64,000 bases of DNA from Lasiodiplodia sp. COLG20. Its lineage: Eukaryota; Ascomycota; Dothideomycetes; Botryosphaeriales; Botryosphaeriaceae. Position numbers and translations under genes: made by a program. Under the pieces are notes generated by a model that saw nothing but the letters and a program-made list of their open reading frames with translations, did not search any database and had not been told where the DNA came from. This document shows, piece by piece, positions 46,058-56,412 of this stretch; within the stretch, counting starts at the first letter, position 1; each line of letters begins with the position of its first letter. The stretch lies in contig VNWV01000002.1 of NCBI GenBank assembly GCA_009801085.1, positions 2,542,001 to 2,606,000 on the forward strand, read 5' to 3'.

Positions 46058-49000
46058 GCCAGCCATTGGGCTAGCTAGCTGATTCATGCCGCGGCTGTCT
46101 GCATGGTTACATCAGTAATCTTGCATCCAGATTGATAGTGAAGCATGACAGGACGACAAGATGACAGGCCGACACGACGGCCCGTAGGTCGGTTTCGCAT
46201 TTCACTGGATCATTTCAGGTGCGCGAACCATGGGCTTGGAGCGGAAGCGAGCGGCTTGGCCCTGGCGATGACGGCTATCGACTTCTATGAGTCTTCTGGT
46301 GGAAAGCGCCGTCCGAACCAGGCAAGCGAGGGACGGGAACAGCTTGGTACCAAGGCGGTGCTCTCACACGGGCTGAGTTTGAGGATCGACGAGGTGGGTA
46401 CAAGCTACTGCTTCTTTGCATAGTCAGCCCCGCTTGTCAGCCACTGTTGTTTCTCTGGCTGCAGCGCCTCGGAGCGACAGTCGGGAAGCGGAGAAAGATT
46501 GACGTTGACCGGCGAGAGCGCAATGCTAGCCGATGACGAGTGATAGATAGACGAGATTGCGGCTAGTCATGCCAAGGAGAACCCCCCGAGATCTTGGGCC
46601 TTTCTTCGCCAGCTCGTTGGTCCGAACCATCTTTTTCTTTTTGATTTTCTACGGGGTCTCTCGTCACCGGTGAGGTGGTTACAGGGTAAGGTCCCAGGCA
46701 AAGGGATGCGAAGTGCCGATCATATCTTGACAACACATCAAGCTTATCGCTTCTGTGAGATCACTTCTGAAGTTTCTTTTGCTTGACAGGGAAACCTCGT
46801 GTGACTTCCCCCGCGTAGATCGGCATGGCGCTTGCTTGACCGCTCTGCTCCTCCCAACTCGTCCAGTTGGAGTGTCTCATCAACAGTGTCTCATCAGCAT
46901 CCTCTGCACACAGTACACAAACACCCCAGCACACGTACCCGCCGTTCCCGTCGCTTATTTTGCCCAATCTTGCGCGGGTAGTGTGCAAATCTGGGATCCG
47001 TCGAATCAGCGCTGTCGCCTCTCTCCCATCCCGCAATTCCCCGTAGCTTCCGCGACCAGGGAACCCTTCCTCCTATCCCTTGGACCGGACTCAGCCCCGC
47101 CCACTCGCGACTCATGCAAGTCGCAGTGAGAGAGAAGTCGCAATCTTCTTCGGGCCACTGGATTTCCGGCAAATTTCCATGGAGAAGCTTTGGTCGCAAT
47201 CGCAATCGTCGTTGGGCAATGTGTCGCGCAACGAGCTTGGCAATTTCTCGAATAGACAGGCGCACCCAAAAATAAGCTATTACGCACACCGCTTCGCTCG
47301 ATGACGACGCGCAGTGGTCAGCACTCGGGCAGATTCTGCACAGCTGAGCAAGCACGCAAAAGGAGGAACGACATGGCATTAAAGGACGAAGCAGCTCAGA
47401 CCGCACTGTGACACGACGGGAGCCGCCTATTGCCGCAGGTCGAGTGTGGGGCGGCGAAGGCAGTGGCGAGGATCTTCTGGAATCACAGGGTTGCATTATT
47501 GTTGTTATGAGCAACGCCGACGGAGCACCGGGCGGCGCGGGTATTTGACGGGGAAGGAAGCCGTTAGATCCATGGTGCTGGACCCTACATCCTGAGCACT
47601 GCACTTCATCCCTTCTTCGACCTGCTAGTTTCGCTTTGACTTTTGCTATTGCTGTAGCTGCTTCTCGCGCCACGTGGTGAGCACGCGAGAAAACGTTTTC
47701 ACTGTTGGCCAAGCCGGGAGCGACGCGATAACACGAGACCGAGCATGCCATAGTGCCGTTTCGCGGAGAGGGCGAAAATGGGTGGAGACGAGATCTTGAC
47801 TCGTGTTCGTTAATCTCGCGCACTGATGTGGGGAGCCCCTAGCATCCTGGTCGATCCTCTCCGATCACGGACAGGGGTGTGCACTTCTTCAACAACACAA
47901 GACCTCGTCGACGAAGAGATAATCGCCATGACGCTTTCTCAACCCCGATTCTGTGGGCCGTTGCCACCCTAATACATGGGCAAACTCGCCCGGTTGCTTC
48001 AGCGCAATGAGACTTCCGTTAGGCCGGGAGCCGGCTTCAGCCCCGGGCGAAATTCACTGGCTGGAACGCTCATCCGCCACACTTCAGGTGTTGCAAAGCC
48101 CATCACGTGTTCTGCTAAAAGCTCAGCTAACGGGATCCCACCCGCGTTCCACGACCATGCATTACGCGCACACCGCAGGACGAGCCGCTGGGAGATCCTC
48201 GCCTTCTCAAACCACCTAACCTCTCTCTCTTGCCCAATCGGGTAACACGCATCGCACCAAGCCAATCATCGTTACTGTGCGACATTCGCTTGTTCTGGTC
48301 TTCTCGTCGACCGCCACCTGCAACGTCTTTTCGTCAGGGCTGATCCACGTGTGCCGAGGTGCACTGCACGGGAAGCCGCCGCCCGACTTGTCCGACCCGT
48401 GCCTGCAGTAGCAGAGCCCTGTGCAAATTAATTCCCCCCACTTCTGCTTGCCCTTGCATGAACTCTTCGCACGTCGCGTGCACACGTGCACATGCATGCG
48501 CAAAACGTGTCCATTCCTTCAGCCACGCTAGCTTCCCACCTGTTTCATAAAAGACGGAATCAGCCCTACAGCTGTCACGCGAAAACCTCTTGTTGCTTCT
48601 CCTCATCCGTATTTCAGCTCCGCACATGACACGCCACTTATGCGCGTCGTCCACGCCTCCGCATGTTCTAGAAGCAACCTGTCGGGGAATTCCTCACGTC
48701 AGTCAGGATCTTGCGCCCGTCTTGCATGAACTGTCCTTCCTCCCGATAATCCCTCCCACTAAGCCCTGTAATTCACGCAGCCGTCTAGATATGCAATCCT
48801 AGATGGCTTTGTGCGGCGCTCTTGGGACGGGAAAGGAGACACTAGGACGGGGAAGCGGAAAATCGGCCAACACTGCGGAAGAAAGAGTCTTCAACGAGAG
48901 AAAAAATCGGCGATATGACAAACACCGAGCGCAAAAAGACGGCAGAGAAACTACAAACACATGCCGAGCCAAGAGCTCAGCTGTCCCGTCCCATCCCCAC

Positions 49001-49339
49001 TGTTTTGCGTAGTTTCTGTTTTTTCTTCTCAACGTGCGCAATGCCAAGTGGGCTCTCTAAACAGAAATTTCGGACGAATCAGCGCGATCGGTGTCCGAAG
49101 CGCTACGACGGCCATGCCGTCTGCAACGGACCACCATCTCCACAAAATGACATGCCGTAGTTTTGTCGCCACAGCCTTGCCCGTGCATCAGCCGCAAATA
49201 GATAGAAAAGAGGGAGTCGCCGGCCAAAAGGCATTCACCATCGCCGATCTCGTGTCAAAGAGTCAGGAACGGGGGCGAAGAACTCGTATCCAACGAAGGA
49301 AAAAAAAAAGGGGGAGGAGTCAGCACCACCGCCTCATCA

Positions 49340-49492
49340 TGAGAGGAGGCGTGTCATGGAATAAACCACCATCACCACCACCCTTGACCCATCTCTTCAG
49401 CCTCAGTCTCAGACTCCCAAGTCATGACAAGACCACCCTGCTCGCTGCCCCCACCCTCGTCACAACGATTGTCGCTAGTGAGAGGAGGCGTG
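49340..49492. repeat. Pair of 14-bp direct repeats TGAGAGGAGGCGTG
   Basis: Identical copies lie at 49340-49353 and 49479-49492, 139 bp apart. A related GAGGAGGGGCAC word follows near 49584. The GAGGCGTG core could be a regulator site, but this is unproven. Confidence 0.6.
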
Positions 49493-51362
49493 GTTGGGCC
49501 CCAACTCAGGGGCTGCTGTCACCAGCATTGTTCCCTTCATCCGGAGCGCCAAGCGGAGTTGAACTGCTAACTAATGCCACGAGGAGGGGCACAAGCGTCG
49601 GAGATTCATCAAACATGGCATCAAAGCGTCCTCATCCTCGAGTATCGTCTCAGTCCAGCAAATTCCTTCAAGGGAAAGTCCGTTGGAGCCGTTCATCGCT
49701 GATGCGCTCTAGGGTAAGGAGTATCATTATCAGAACTAATCTTGTTGTGGGTAAACTTTGAGCTTCCTTTGAGCTTCCTCGGAGCCAGGCGCGCTGAGAC
49801 CTGATATTGGATCAACCCAACGACGCGAACAGTTGCTACGCGAATGTGGCTTCTGCAACAAAGATGCTTCCAAGTCTGCCGGTTTGTTCATCAGCGCCTC
49901 CAGCGGGGATGTACTAAGCATTCTTTCAAAATTACAAGATTCTCTTCATCTTTCCAGCCTTTTGATAGCGCAGTCAGATGCATCAGGTGTTACCGACATT
50001 CGTCCCGACATGGTTTATTAAATGACCACGCCTGAATGATCGCTGATTGCGTCCATTCCAGTACCTCTTTTGCCCTCGGGAGGGCCTGCACTCAAGGCGT
50101 GGTGCAGTGGGTTAGAGGCCACTCCTAACATCAGGGGACAGGTTTCCGTTTCATAGATAGGAAAAATAGCCAACTACGATGCTCTCCGCCATTAATTTGT
50201 ATAGCCCATGACCAAACCTTATTTACCTCTACTCAAAAAATTACCTCTTCCAAAAGGAAGGTGCAGGGTTGATACTTCCCAACGAGCCTTTCGCCGAGAC
50301 CCTGCCTTCAATGCTCTCTTCCCCTTTATTCAGGTTTGGAGGGAAAACAGTTGAAGAGAAAGCGGTGATGCCATTGGGCTTTCCAAGTTGCAGCAACCCT
50401 GCTAGCGAATACGCGTGGGACGGTGATCAGTTCCAAGAGATGAAGATTGGCTGCTTCTCTCGGAGGAGGAATCAGATAAGCACTTCAAGAAGCTTCAATT
50501 TTGAACGTAGATCTACCACCAACGATTCTTGAACCAAGAGCTGTCTTTTCTAGCAACGCGGCAGGGTGAGGCCTCGCTCAAACGGTAAACAAACTTCTAT
50601 CTAGTCAGCCCATAGTGAAACCATACGATCATCATCATTCACCAACACGAAAACGCAATAGGCATGCGCATGCAACAAAAGCCGTTGAGTATGGTTTTAT
50701 AACTTTATGTCCGTCTCCCCTCGTCCCGGCCTATCCTAACCGATCCAACCAGTTACCTCATCCAGGCCAAAGGAAAGCCCATAGTCATCAGTACGAGATC
50801 CTCTAGTAGCTCCAACCCACGGATGGGAAGGAAAAGCTGGAAAAGAGGAATCTCTCACAGCTTCTGGCGTGCAGAAAGCCGTAACCCCCCAAACGACAAC
50901 AAATCGAAGGAAAAAAAGAAAATCGCCCGCGCGCACTTCTTCGAGCCCAATCCAAAGTGTGTGTGATTCCCAGAACAAAAGAAGCACAACAGAAATGCCC
51001 CAAAAGCAATCCAGTCTATGCATGAACGCCGACAATAGAGGTGAATGCGATAGGGTGTGATTTGTACTGTGTTTGGATCAATGGAAAAAGCGAAATAGAG
51101 AAAAAAGGGGGGAAGGTTTAAGACTGCTGGGCTGAACAAAAGCAGTTGGTCTTTGTGTGTATCTGTGGTATCCGATGCTTCGTCTCCTCCGCTCAAAAAC
51201 AACGGATCGTCTCATAAACAAAAACAAAAAAGGTACTCCAAGATGGTTGTGCATTCACATGCAAAATAGAGCGGCGAAGTGAGAAAGCCGAGAAGATGGA
51301 GCGGAGAGGTGTTGACAAAAAGTCCGCAGGAAACTGATGCATGAGAGGGCGGGGACAGACAT

Positions 51363-54300
51363 CTACACCCTGTCACCCGCAAAGTCCCAAACCTCGCAAT
51401 CGTCTTCGAAAAAGCCCTCGTCAGGCTCGGTCGCCTCGTCAATGTCCTTGCGCTTGAGACGGCGGCGCCTGGTGGTGACGACGACCTGCTCAACCTCCTC
51501 ATCACCTTCGCGCAAAGCGAAGTCGCTCACCATGCCGGCAGCGCCTCCCGGACCTGGGCCATTGCCGTTGATGTCAAGGCCGAGGTCGTCGGAAAGAGGG
51601 TCATCATCATAAGCGTGCGAGGACGGAAGTGTGACCTTGGCAGAAGGAATATCCGATCCAAAAGCCCAGATGCCATCGTCATCAACGTGATGCATCGCTT
51701 CAATAACCGAGACTTCCTGTTCTGCTTCATCTTCAACATGGGCCGGGGCAGGAATTTCGTTGACGAACAGGTCAATCCGCCTGTCAGTGTGGAAAGGTTG
51801 GTAAGGTGTATTGGTCTCGATCTCTGCAGTCGCCAGAGGGTGAGCCATCATACCCTTTGCTTTAGTCCCACCAACGGCAGGAGCCTTCGGCGTCCAGTAA
51901 GACTCTCCAGACTTCTCGGTCCCAGGAAGCGGCGCAGCATCTTCACCCAGCTTAGAGGTAAGATACGCCAGCGTAGCAGGAGCGATCGGGCTATCCCGAA
52001 TCGGGTTCAGACTGTACTCCACGAGCTTCTGCTTGGTGATGCGCGTCTGGGGTCTGCCGTTCTTGCTGCGAACCTCCTTGAAGTTGACCTTATGAATCGT
52101 CAAAACACCCCCGGAAACGAGTGCAATGCGAGGGTCACGATACTTCGGGTTGATTAGCCAAGCCACAGACGATGGGTTAACGCCGTTGATCAACAAAGGC
52201 AGTTGAAGCTTATTATCGCTTGCGTGCTTGAGGTTACTAGCAGCACCGCCAATCGACTTCCCGATTCCAGCAGCAACAGCCTTTCCGCCCTTGGCACCGG
52301 CAGCAGGAGTCATGCTGAGGTTGCTCAAGCTGAAACCGGATCCCACACTGCCACCACGGTTGCGAACAGAGCTGAAGAAGGGCTTGGCTTTGCCGGTAAT
52401 GTTTTGAGCAGCCGAGCCGATGATGCCGCTTCCTTTCGCTGGCTGTTCTTCCACAACTTCTTTCTTTGGCTGTTCATTCGGTTTGCGGACACGTCTTGGC
52501 GGGGGCCACTGGAATGCGGACGCCGGCATCGGGTACATATGCACAGTTCCTTTGTCCGTCAGAATTGCCAGCCGGCGGGCACTGGGCGCAGACCACGCAA
52601 CATCAACGATATTAGCGATAGTCATCCGCGTGAACTTTGCAACCTGCCGCACGTGCGACTGTGAGGACCTATTTCCACGCGTGCCACGAGAGCTGGTGTG
52701 ATGCATGCAGTTCAAGTCCCAGACAAACTGATTGTCTCCCTTTTTACTGAAAGTCATCAACATCAGCCCACTGGGTGAAAAGCTCAAGAAGCTGCAGCCG
52801 AGGGGTGCCGTGAACGTGGTGAGCGGCTGGAGAGTGCTCCGGTTCTTCGGAGAATCGGCTTCGGCCATCTTCTGCATGTCGAAGATCGAGACCAAAGATG
52901 GCTCGTTGCTGGATTGTGGAGAGCTTTGATTGTGGCCATGAGTAGGTGGGAAATATGCCTGTCCTTGGTTGTCGATGGGCATTGTACCATTCGGATGCTG
53001 TTCGCTTGCGGGTTTGTTGCTCCAGTAATTCTTCCACGCCTGCATGCCGGTACTAGCAGCCCACTGCATACCCTTCATAGCTTGCTGAGCCACCTCCCGT
53101 GAAGCATTCTTGAAGAAACTATCCTCAGGAGCATCGACTTGACAATTTGCGGAGGGAGGTGGAGGGGGAGCGTGAGTGCTCATCCCGGGCGGCTTTGGTT
53201 GCGATGGTGACAGCAAAGTGGCTCCGTTGAGGGAATACAGCGAAGACGATCCTGGAGGTACGACGGCAATCCAGCGCTCACTGAGGGAGAATAATGGGTT
53301 GCCGAAAGAAACCACATTTTCGCTCTCGAGGCTGTTCAACTCTGTCGAGCTGGCTGAGCTGGGAGTCGGAGTATGCTCGCGGACTTGTACTGTCGTCCAG
53401 ACCTTGCCGATGCATCTGAATGACTCCGGGTGGGCTTCTTCATGCTTCGGAGAGAAGACGAACACCTCTCCGCTGCATCCTGAAGCGACAACCACGAATT
53501 TACCCTTGGCGTCGATCCGCAGATCACCTACCGGAGGCGGAGCTTGAAAGACAGGGCTGTCCAATGGCGTGGTGAGGGGCACCGGTGGGGCTTTGTACAA
53601 TGTCGCGACATGCGTGCCCTTTTTCAGGGACCATATCTCAACGGTCGTCTGATAGTGGGTCACGTCTGCCAGATTCGTATCGCCCAAAATGGAGGCTGGA
53701 CGAGTGGGCGGGCTTGACGAGCCTTCGTTCTCATCGGTGCAGGCGCCAGAAGAAGAGCCACTCGAATGACGGGTATCCTTTACACCATCCAAGAGAGGTC
53801 CGTGAATGACAAGTGCGACTAATGGACGATCGTCTGCACAAGGGTCTGCCCCGCCGGACCACTGCACTATCTTTGCACCTATGACGGCGCCTCGTAGGCC
53901 TTCTATCCTCCCCAACACGTTCATGTGCGACGCTCTGACATCGAGGACATCAAGACCACCCTCATAACCCACCAAGAGTGCATTCTGTCCCAGGCGCGAA
54001 GACGGTTTATCACCAGCCGAGTCGAGAGTATCAAACCCGCAGAAGTAACCATTCGCTCCCGGTATCAGCTCGCCCTGCGGGGCATCCAGACCGAAGTCGA
54101 CGTCAGGAAGACCGTAGAAATGTGACTGCGGCTGGTGTGGGAGAGGCGGGTGCTGTGAATATTGCGAGAACATGGAAGCACGGCGATCCCGCGGCGGCGA
54201 CTGGCGTGGGGAGACGCCTAGCCTGCCGCCAAAACTGGGATAATGGTTCGGATGGCTCATCGGCCGGCCCCCGATGGTAGGTGGTGAGTTGGAGACGCCG

Positions 54301-54506
54301 AAGTTCTGGCCGGGAGAGCCGCTTATACTTCTCCCATTGGGTGGGGCTTGTCCGGCAAAGAACGGCAGCGACTTTGTCCACTCGCTGGTATAGTGCGCAG
54401 CAGTGCTCGTCGTGGTACCAAAGGCGGAGATGAGGGGCGAGGTCGCTGTATTAGGGGAAGCTTGGTATCGCGTTGCAGACTGCGGGGACTTTGCTCTGTT
54501 GGGCAC
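51363..54506 (-). CDS. BCAS3-domain WD40 protein (5' end unresolved)
   Basis: Large WD40/BCAS3-type protein. Animal BCAS3 acts with PHAF1 at autophagosome formation sites and in cytoskeletal polarity; the fungal role is not established. The open frame gives 1047 residues. After a Ser/Pro-rich start, propeller-like segments include NALLVGYEGGLDVLDVRASH, TVEIWSLKKGTHVATLYKAP, KFVVVASGCSGEVFVFSPKH, GCSFLSFSPSGLMLMTFSKK, VAWSAPSARRLAILTDKG and HMYPM. The BCAS3 region follows with NPSSVAWLINPKYRDPRIAL, VSGGVLTIHKVNFKEV and GESYWTPKA. The C-terminus is acidic with a basic RRRRLKRKD patch. The 5'-most codon of this frame is GTG, not ATG, so the true N-terminus must lie upstream (see next entry). The 3' end (FAGDRV) is secure. 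Confidence 0.8.
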   Translation of the reverse strand: MPNRAKSPQSATRYQASPNTATSPLISAFGTTTSTAAHYTSEWTKSLPFFAGQAPPNGRSISGSPGQNFGVSNSPPTIGGRPMSHPNHYPSFGGRLGVSPRQSPPRDRRASMFSQYSQHPPLPHQPQSHFYGLPDVDFGLDAPQGELIPGANGYFCGFDTLDSAGDKPSSRLGQNALLVGYEGGLDVLDVRASHMNVLGRIEGLRGAVIGAKIVQWSGGADPCADDRPLVALVIHGPLLDGVKDTRHSSGSSSGACTDENEGSSSPPTRPASILGDTNLADVTHYQTTVEIWSLKKGTHVATLYKAPPVPLTTPLDSPVFQAPPPVGDLRIDAKGKFVVVASGCSGEVFVFSPKHEEAHPESFRCIGKVWTTVQVREHTPTPSSASSTELNSLESENVVSFGNPLFSLSERWIAVVPPGSSSLYSLNGATLLSPSQPKPPGMSTHAPPPPPSANCQVDAPEDSFFKNASREVAQQAMKGMQWAASTGMQAWKNYWSNKPASEQHPNGTMPIDNQGQAYFPPTHGHNQSSPQSSNEPSLVSIFDMQKMAEADSPKNRSTLQPLTTFTAPLGCSFLSFSPSGLMLMTFSKKGDNQFVWDLNCMHHTSSRGTRGNRSSQSHVRQVAKFTRMTIANIVDVAWSAPSARRLAILTDKGTVHMYPMPASAFQWPPPRRVRKPNEQPKKEVVEEQPAKGSGIIGSAAQNITGKAKPFFSSVRNRGGSVGSGFSLSNLSMTPAAGAKGGKAVAAGIGKSIGGAASNLKHASDNKLQLPLLINGVNPSSVAWLINPKYRDPRIALVSGGVLTIHKVNFKEVRSKNGRPQTRITKQKLVEYSLNPIRDSPIAPATLAYLTSKLGEDAAPLPGTEKSGESYWTPKAPAVGGTKAKGMMAHPLATAEIETNTPYQPFHTDRRIDLFVNEIPAPAHVEDEAEQEVSVIEAMHHVDDDGIWAFGSDIPSAKVTLPSSHAYDDDPLSDDLGLDINGNGPGPGGAAGMVSDFALREGDEEVEQVVVTTRRRRLKRKDIDEATEPDEGFFEDDCEVWDFAGDRV

Positions 54507-55215
54507 GACGTTAACAGAGGACTAAGGCTGAGGGGAAAGGTGTCGTAGAGCTGGAGGTGGGCGGGCCGTGGGCGGTGAAGCAACAGCGTTATCGACCACG
54601 TTTGCGCAGGCTCTCGCCAGTTCAACGGCTTTGATCCAGCGCGAACCACGGCCCATGATCGTTGTCGACCAGCCGACGTTTGTCGCGGAGAAGCAGGCTC
54701 CCGAGACGTCGGCCACATAACCCTGACAGCCCCTCACACTCGATGCCGCTGGGGTGACTCACATCTCTCTGGGGAAGATGCGCGTAACGCGCTCCCCATG
54801 GCGGTCTCTTCTTCCAAATTCATATCGCGATATGTTCCGCCCACGTGTCTGCACGGTGTCGACGCCTCGCGACCGGTTGCGTTGATGCTGCTGGTATAGG
54901 TATCCAATGCCAGGCTGGGGGTTCGAAAGGGCTGCGGCGTTATCAGGCGATGAGGGCATGAAATGAGCTTCGGGGGTTGCGGGAGAGATAGCGGGGGCGC
55001 AAGCGCGGTGGTCGTTTCGGTGGTCGAGAGCGAGCGGCGGTGTCTGGCTGCTCGCTGATGCGTTGGTATACCGAAGCTTGGACGCGGCGCGGTTGCGTGG
55101 CGGGGAGACGTCACCGGCGGTGCCTGAGACAATGGACGACGGCGGCGTGATCAGGCCTTGTGCTCGGTTTCGCGCGTGCCAGAGCTGCTTTCGGGGCAGC
55201 TGTCTTTCGTCGCGT
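54507..55215 (-). pseudogene. Disrupted N-terminal coding-like region of the BCAS3 gene
   Basis: Upstream of the BCAS3 frame, the same frame continues as protein-like sequence (GYVADVSGACFSATNVGW, MGRGSRWIKAVELARACANV) but is cut by an in-frame TAG at 54522-54524. Further 5', removing a putative 40-bp intron (54762-54723, GTGAGT to GTCAG) joins it to RPPWGARYAHLPRD. At about 54813-54815 the reading jumps to another frame that runs through TPPSSIVSGTAGDVSPPRN and LPGIGYLYQQH-like Pro/Ser-rich sequence (residues as read: QPGIGYLYQQH). This could be a decayed or error-bearing 5' end, or unusual splicing. No start codon was identified. Confidence 0.4.
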
Positions 55216-56412
55216 CTCACTCGAACGCTGGTTGCGATACGCGCCGAATCTGGCTGTCACGGCGGAGCGGGTCGGCGGGCGGGAGTGCTGGGTCACCGGC
55301 GAAGTCCGAGTGCGATTCGGCCGGCTATGCAAAGACAGGAGGGGTCATGAAGCGCGCAGACGGCGTGCGGAGCTCCAGGCGAAGTTGTTTATGGTGCGGA
55401 GAGCGTTGGGAGCGGGGCAAGTGAGTTGTTGAGGCAGTACCTCTGGTGTGTAGCTGCGCTGATACGGGGAGTATCTGCGAGCTGCATGCCGACGGCGGCG
55501 GGAGGGGGCATCAGCGCGGGGCCATGCAGCGCTCCACGGCCGGCCTGGTCCCACCCTAGCCGCCGCACGTGAGGCGGAGCTTTATCTTCGTCATTTCGCG
55601 GCCTCTCGCCCATGTCACGCCCTGCTTTCCCCCCTCGACAGCCGGCACGCCAGCGCCTGTCACGAGGCCCTGCCACGCCACTCACCGCCGCCCAGCGCCA
55701 CAGCCTGCGCTCAGAGTCGGCCGCTCCACCCCGCGCAGCATGACCCCTGGCCGTGCCTCACTCTGCGCCTGCTGACTGCAACGTCAGTAAGGAGCCGCTG
55801 ATCGGTGACGCCCACTCTCACGGGATGAGCTCTTACCAGTCTCCTTGCCGGCTAAGGATGATCCTTCACAAATATTGGCTCAGCGCATTGCCAGCCAATC
55901 ACAGCTCCGATCTAGAGCACATATTTCCCTTTTCGTCACCTTGTAGTCTGTTAATAGTACATGTTTACCCGTGCCGACTGCATCCGACGGAGCTTCTGCT
56001 GGCCTTGAAACACGAAGCGAATATACGTGCTACCATATTATCGCCTTTGCTCGCCATGCATGCAAGCTTCAGCGGCCAGCCCGTGCCGTCCGCCCCTCCC
56101 CATCCGCGTCGTCATCCGCAATTCCGCTCAACTCCAGCTGGCAATCTCCCGTTTCCGGGGTAGACGATCAGATCACCGCGTGTCCGGTGACCTTCCAGAA
56201 AGACTGGTAGCCTTATCTTCGCTCACTTTCCAAGGGGCTCTCTCTCTCATTTGCATTACCTATCAAAGCCGTATGTAGCCGTACAGCCAGACCCAATGCC
56301 ATATTTTCTCAAGCTATCCTTGGGATCGGTCGCATTTCGAACCAGCCATTTCCCCACTTCCATTCTACCGGGTCTTCCCCAGCCCTATCATTCTCCGTGG
56401 TTAATGATTCCC
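55216..56412. other. Intergenic 5' flank of the BCAS3 gene
   Basis: About 1.2 kb. The part next to the BCAS3 region is GC-rich and may contain its real first exon and promoter. The part near 56412 holds the 3' flank of the next minus-strand gene. No other gene was recognised. Confidence 0.45.

Larger units (their letters stand above)
44899..51362. other. 6.4 kb gene-poor region between convergent genes
   Basis: Both flanking genes point inward, so no promoter is required here, yet the gap is the largest in the window. Long ORFs at 46894-47823 (-) and 48961-49761 (+) have no family character, are Ser/Arg/Cys-rich and look like chance frames. Local features include an alternating purine-pyrimidine tract, G-rich runs near 46010, a 14-bp direct repeat near 49340/49479 and a tRNA-like fragment near 50100. 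It may hold a non-coding transcript or a decayed element. Confidence 0.45.

Noticed and set aside
46894..47823. 309-codon minus-strand ORF
   Set aside because: Ser/Arg/Cys-rich sequence without motif, hydrophobic core pattern or good start context; consistent with a chance frame in GC-rich DNA.
48961..49761. 266-codon plus-strand ORF
   Set aside because: Low-complexity Ser/Pro/Arg composition, no recognisable domain, and a poly-A-rich stretch read as Lys/Arg; judged non-coding.
50095..50165. tRNA-like fragment (GTGGTGCAGTGGGTTAGAGGCC followed by GGACAGGTTTCC)
   Set aside because: The first part resembles an A box and D arm, but the T arm lacks a GGTTCGANTCC box and no acceptor or anticodon stem pairs properly. 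At best a decayed tRNA or SINE piece.
54920..54935. GGGTTCGAAAGGG as a tRNA B box
   Set aside because: It lies in a coding-like Pro/Ser-rich stretch and lacks any A box or cloverleaf upstream.
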